Assembly: GCA_022564535.1 (NCBI GenBank)
Contig: JADFLD010000056.1
Span: forward strand, 1 to 8,390
Direction: 5' to 3'
DNA length: 8,390 bases
From: Gemmatimonadota bacterium
GTDB taxonomy: Bacteria > Gemmatimonadota > Gemmatimonadetes > Longimicrobiales > UBA6960
Numbering within the stretch: position 1 is the stretch's first letter; each line of letters begins with the position of its first letter. The notes beneath the pieces were generated by a model, which saw nothing but the letters and a program-made list of their open reading frames with translations, had not been told where the DNA came from and did no database searches. Below, in pieces: positions 5,739 to 8,390 of the stretch. The translations under genes and the position numbers were made by a program.

Positions 5739-7571
5739 CTAGAATACCGTCGGGAACTGGACGAGGCTCTCGTCCTGCGGAGCGAAGACTTCGGCGCGGC
5801 GGTCGACGATGCGCGCGGCCGCCCGCAGCGCGGCGACCCACACCTGGAGGCGCGCCTGTTGCTGAATCGTCGCCTGCGTTCGTCGCTGTTGGATGGTTTG
5901 TCCAAGCCACGCAGCTGAGTCCGCCTCGGCATAGCTCACCTGTTCGATGATGAACGCGTTGGCGGGCGTCCTGACGACCTCACTGATCTGGCTGGGCCGG
6001 AGTCCGAACGAAGCTCCGATGGCCGCATTCTGCCGTCCGAGCCGGGGCACGAACTGATTGCGTGTGAACGGAGTGGGCTCCTGTATCTGGAGGCCCAGGT
6101 CTTCCGCGACCTGGGTGAAATCTTCTCCAGCAGCGATGCGGTCCAACATGGCCTGACCGTCCAAGGTCGCCTGGTCCATCTTGCGATCGAAGCGGAGTGT
6201 CGACTCGATCGCGGCTCGGGCGTCCTCCAGTGGAAGCACGCCTTCGGGAGTGGTGCTGATGAGCTCGAGGGTGTAGAAGGCCTGCTCGGTCTCAAATACC
6301 GGGCTTACATCTCCCGGCTCGCCTTCCAGGAACGCCCAGTCCGCTCCTTCGGAGATCTGCCCAGCCCCCCCCACGAAGGGGAAGTTCTCGGCGAGGTCCA
6401 CGGTAGTAATCTCGAGGCCGGCGATGGCGGCCGCCTCCTCCAGCGGCATCACCTCGCCCATGTCCTCGAGCGAGTCGGCCAACATCAGCAACGCGATCTC
6501 GCTATCGTCGGTGCGCTCGAAGGGGATCAACACATGGCGCGCCTGCGCGCTGTCGACACCCCAGCGCTCGAGTACCTCGATGATGTGGTAGCCGAAGGCG
6601 GTACGCACTGGCTCGAGGACCGTATTGAGCGGAGCCGCAAAGACAGTGCTGTCGAAGGGGCCGATCATGAACTCCTTGGGGAAGACGCCGAGGTCTCCGC
6701 CGAGCGCGGCCGAGCCTTCATCCGCAGACTCCCTCTCGGCGACTTCGGCGAAGTCGGCGCCGTCGAGGATCTCTTGGCGCACCGCCACGGCGGTCTCACC
6801 AGCAGCGATAGAATCCGCCGCCGTAGGCGTCTTGCCGAGCACCACGACCTTCACCGAAGCGCGCGCCGGTACCGTGAATTCCTCTTGGTGGGTCTCAAAA
6901 TACGCCTCTGTGTCCGCGTCCGAGATCTCGAAATCGCTGTCCTCGTATCGCGTGGCCGGATCCAGCGCCACAAAGCGGACCTCGACCTGCTCGTTCTGAT
7001 CACGGAAAAGCTGCCAGAGTTCAGCGTCCGAGAGGAAGATCCCACTGGAGACCTGCCGCATCAGCTTTCCGCGCGGTATGACATCCCTGTAATACGCCTC
7101 CAGCAGCATGAGCTGGTCGGGCGGGAGCGAGGCGAGGAAAGTCTGATACGCGATGATGTCGAACTGGCCCGTCTCCTCCGACGTGAACTGAGGCCGAAGA
7201 TCGGCGGGGGGGCTCAGCTGGGCGGCCTGGATGATCTCCTGATCGGTGACCCTTATGCCCCTCCGGCGCAGCTCTTGGGCGACGAGAAGCTGATTGACGA
7301 CCTCGTCGAACGCGGCGTCTTCGATCTCTTTGTCCTGCTGAGACGTTACCGGCTGCTCCTGGGATCGCTGGACCTGGTCATAGAGATTCCGGTATGCCGC
7401 CATGTAGGCGTCGTAGGTGACCGACTCCCCGTTCACGCGGCCGATTTCGCCGAGTCCACCCGAACTCTGCCCCGTAATGTCCATGCCCCACGTGAACACC
7501 ATGAGACCGATGAACGCGAACGCTACCACGATCATGATGGGCTTCGTCGCGTCCCGCATTTGACGCATCAT
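5739..7571 (-). CDS. ppiD: PpiD-like membrane-anchored peptidyl-prolyl isomerase/chaperone (SurA_N + parvulin)
   Basis: The 610-residue protein is close to the length of E. coli PpiD (623). Residues 1-10 are basic, and 11-28 form one membrane helix (PIMIVVAFAFIGLMVFTW), followed by a long periplasmic part. Residues 40-195 are a SurA_N-type helical chaperone domain: GRVNGESVTYDAY, then AFDEVVNQLLVAQELRRRGI, with VTDQEI after it. Residues 238-336 are a parvulin (PPIC) domain with GGDLGVFP at 291-298 and GYHIIEV at 328-334. A second, degenerate parvulin-like region starts at QARHVLIPF (343-351). The first domain keeps the late His (H329) but has Val where the early His of RASHIL is expected. The second has the early His (H346) but no late GYH. 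A holdase role at the inner membrane, near Sec-exported proteins, is therefore likelier than strong isomerase activity. ATG 7571 is chosen over the adjacent second ATG because AGGAG lies 11 bases upstream. Confidence 0.9.
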   Translation of the reverse strand: MMRQMRDATKPIMIVVAFAFIGLMVFTWGMDITGQSSGGLGEIGRVNGESVTYDAYMAAYRNLYDQVQRSQEQPVTSQQDKEIEDAAFDEVVNQLLVAQELRRRGIRVTDQEIIQAAQLSPPADLRPQFTSEETGQFDIIAYQTFLASLPPDQLMLLEAYYRDVIPRGKLMRQVSSGIFLSDAELWQLFRDQNEQVEVRFVALDPATRYEDSDFEISDADTEAYFETHQEEFTVPARASVKVVVLGKTPTAADSIAAGETAVAVRQEILDGADFAEVAERESADEGSAALGGDLGVFPKEFMIGPFDSTVFAAPLNTVLEPVRTAFGYHIIEVLERWGVDSAQARHVLIPFERTDDSEIALLMLADSLEDMGEVMPLEEAAAIAGLEITTVDLAENFPFVGGAGQISEGADWAFLEGEPGDVSPVFETEQAFYTLELISTTPEGVLPLEDARAAIESTLRFDRKMDQATLDGQAMLDRIAAGEDFTQVAEDLGLQIQEPTPFTRNQFVPRLGRQNAAIGASFGLRPSQISEVVRTPANAFIIEQVSYAEADSAAWLGQTIQQRRTQATIQQQARLQVWVAALRAAARIVDRRAEVFAPQDESLVQFPTVF

Positions 7572-7582
7572 AGACGGCGTCT

Positions 7583-7587
7583 CTCCT
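7583..7587 (-). promoter_or_regulatory. Ribosome binding site of the ppiD-like gene
   Basis: AGGAG on the minus strand lies 11 bases before ATG 7571, or 14 before the second ATG. Spacing favours the first. Confidence 0.6.
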
Positions 7588-7630
7588 ACGACCCACGCAT
7601 GGGTTGAAAAGTTCTGGAAAAGGGACCAAT

Positions 7631-7659
7631 AGGATAACGGCTCGCCGACCCGCTCTCAA
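7631..7659 (-). promoter_or_regulatory. Sigma70-type promoter for the ppiD-like gene
   Basis: On the minus strand TTGAGA (7659-7654) is followed after exactly 17 bases by TATCCT (7636-7631): 5/6 and 4/6 matches to consensus with ideal spacing. Transcription would begin near 7624, leaving a leader of about 50 bases before ATG 7571. Confidence 0.6.
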
Positions 7660-7724
7660 CGGAGCGCCACTGCCCGGACGGCCGTATTCCGATACGTTGA
7701 ACACGCCCGGCGGTTCCCCTTTCG

Positions 7725-7754
7725 TTGACACTATTTCCAAGGACTCCGTATCTT
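7725..7754 (+). promoter_or_regulatory. Sigma70-type promoter for the TPR gene at 7812
   Basis: A perfect TTGACA at 7725-7730 is followed after 18 bases by TATCTT at 7749-7754 (4/6 match). The start point would be near 7761, about 50 bases before GTG 7812. It points away from the ppiD-like promoter, and the -35 boxes are about 65 bases apart. Confidence 0.65.
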
Positions 7755-7811
7755 CGGGCGGCCTGGTAGCCCCTTACGAATCCACTGTCCTGTCCCGTTT
7801 TCGGAGTTGCC

Positions 7812-8390
7812 GTGAACGAATCGCTCGAAGGGGAAATCCGCACACTACGTTCTTTGTTCTGGTCCGACCGTGACCCGGACGGCCGCGGCTTTGCTCCGCT
7901 CGCCGACGCGTATCGACGAGCCGGCGATGCCAAGCAGGCCCTCGAGCTGCTCGGGGACGGCATGGACCGGCATCCAGACTTTGCGCCGGGGCACGTCGTC
8001 GCGGCCCGGCTGTACGTGGAGCAGGGTCTCTTCACGGAGGCCGAGATTGCGGCTCGGCGGGCGCTCGATCTCGATCCCGAGAATGTGGACGCACTGCGGT
8101 CGTTGGTCCGGGCGCTGGACGAAGAGGGGGAAGCGGTAGAAGCCGCGAAGGTGCGAGAGCAACTTGCGACGCTCGAGCTCGAGCCGTTGGAGGACGACCC
8201 GTCCGAGGACGCTTCGCCCGTGTCCGAGCAGGCGATGCTCGCTCCGTCCGAGCCGGAAGAGGCAGAGGAAGCCGCGCCGGATTTCGAGCCCTTCACACTC
8301 CAGGAGCCCGAGGCACAAGAAAACGTGGACGAGCCCGATTCGTTGGCGTTCAGTGCAGCCCAGAAGGAGCTGCCCGACTTCGGCACGGCG
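7812..8390 (+). CDS. TPR protein with acidic linker (partial, C-terminus off the right edge)
   Basis: The frame is open from GTG 7812 to the last base, 193 codons. GTG is chosen because GGAG (7803-7806) lies 5 bases before it, an in-frame TAG at 7767 closes the frame upstream, and the protein begins at once with family-like sequence. Residues 8-24 (EIRTLRSLFWSDRDPDG) form a leader helix. Three TPR units follow at about 25-57 (FAPLADAYRRAGDAKQALEL), 58-91 (GHVVAARLYVEQGLFTEAEI) and 92-122 (ALRSLVRALDEEGEAVEAAK). Residues 123-193 are a Glu/Asp/Pro-rich, probably disordered linker, and in the family more TPRs usually follow such a linker. There is no signal peptide or membrane helix, so it is probably cytoplasmic. 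TPRs bind proteins; the partner is unknown. It is transcribed from its own promoter, divergent from the ppiD-like gene. Confidence 0.85.
   Translation, partial: MNESLEGEIRTLRSLFWSDRDPDGRGFAPLADAYRRAGDAKQALELLGDGMDRHPDFAPGHVVAARLYVEQGLFTEAEIAARRALDLDPENVDALRSLVRALDEEGEAVEAAKVREQLATLELEPLEDDPSEDASPVSEQAMLAPSEPEEAEEAAPDFEPFTLQEPEAQENVDEPDSLAFSAAQKELPDFGTA

Noticed and set aside
6534..7607. A 357-codon plus-strand open frame opposite the ppiD-like gene
   Set aside because: The product is Arg/His/Leu-rich without domains, and the PpiD reading on the other strand is convincing over the full length.
7586..8386. A 266-codon minus-strand Ser-rich open frame opposite the right-hand TPR gene
   Set aside because: Its Ser and Ala runs are the antisense of the Glu/Asp-rich TPR linker. 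The plus frame has TPR motifs, a promoter and a ribosome binding site.

Overview
The window is GC-rich bacterial DNA with tightly packed genes. It looks like a didermic bacterium: there is an outer-membrane-type DUF5916 protein, a PpiD-like periplasmic chaperone and a Tat translocase subunit. The combination of a secreted CBM9-like/DUF5916 barrel protein, TPR proteins with long acidic linkers and a polyprenyl synthase - small DUF4321-like membrane protein - TatA series is what I associate with Gemmatimonadota. That assignment is an inference from gene content and remembered family sequences, not from a search.

Layout. (1) 1-1870, minus strand: a DUF5916 outer-membrane protein with a signal peptide, running off the left edge (623 residues visible). 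(2) 1871-2037: a short divergent spacer. (3) 2038-2928, plus strand: a protein of two tandem, complete VOC (glyoxalase-fold) domains. After 11 bases comes (4) 2940-3536, the N-terminal half of an Ldh_2-type malate/lactate dehydrogenase. It stops resembling its family at about 3445. Beyond that point the sequence becomes, in a different frame, the C-terminal part of a TPR protein (about 3488-4033). This is the most striking spot in the window: two unrelated genes, each missing half, joined at a sharp breakpoint. (5) 4041-5060 a trans-polyprenyl diphosphate synthase, 5070-5297 a small two-TM DUF4321-like protein and 5371-5658 TatA form a co-directional series ending at a hairpin terminator (5675-5716). 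(6) 5739-7571, minus strand: a PpiD-like SurA_N/parvulin membrane chaperone, convergent with tatA. (7) 7572-7811: a divergent intergenic region with a good sigma70-type promoter facing each way. (8) 7812-8390, plus strand: the N-terminal half of another TPR protein with an acidic linker, cut by the right edge.

How the genes relate. The right two thirds has an envelope theme: isoprenoid side-chain synthesis (probably for menaquinone), a small membrane protein, Tat export, and a membrane-anchored folding factor. The VOC/Ldh_2 pair looks like a small-molecule metabolic operon whose dehydrogenase has been destroyed by a rearrangement. I did not find a new defence, mobile or RNA-guided system. There is no CRISPR array, tRNA, rRNA or recognisable insertion sequence. 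The unusual content is the breakpoint, the VOC duplication with both metal sites kept, and the split set of parvulin residues in the PpiD-like protein.
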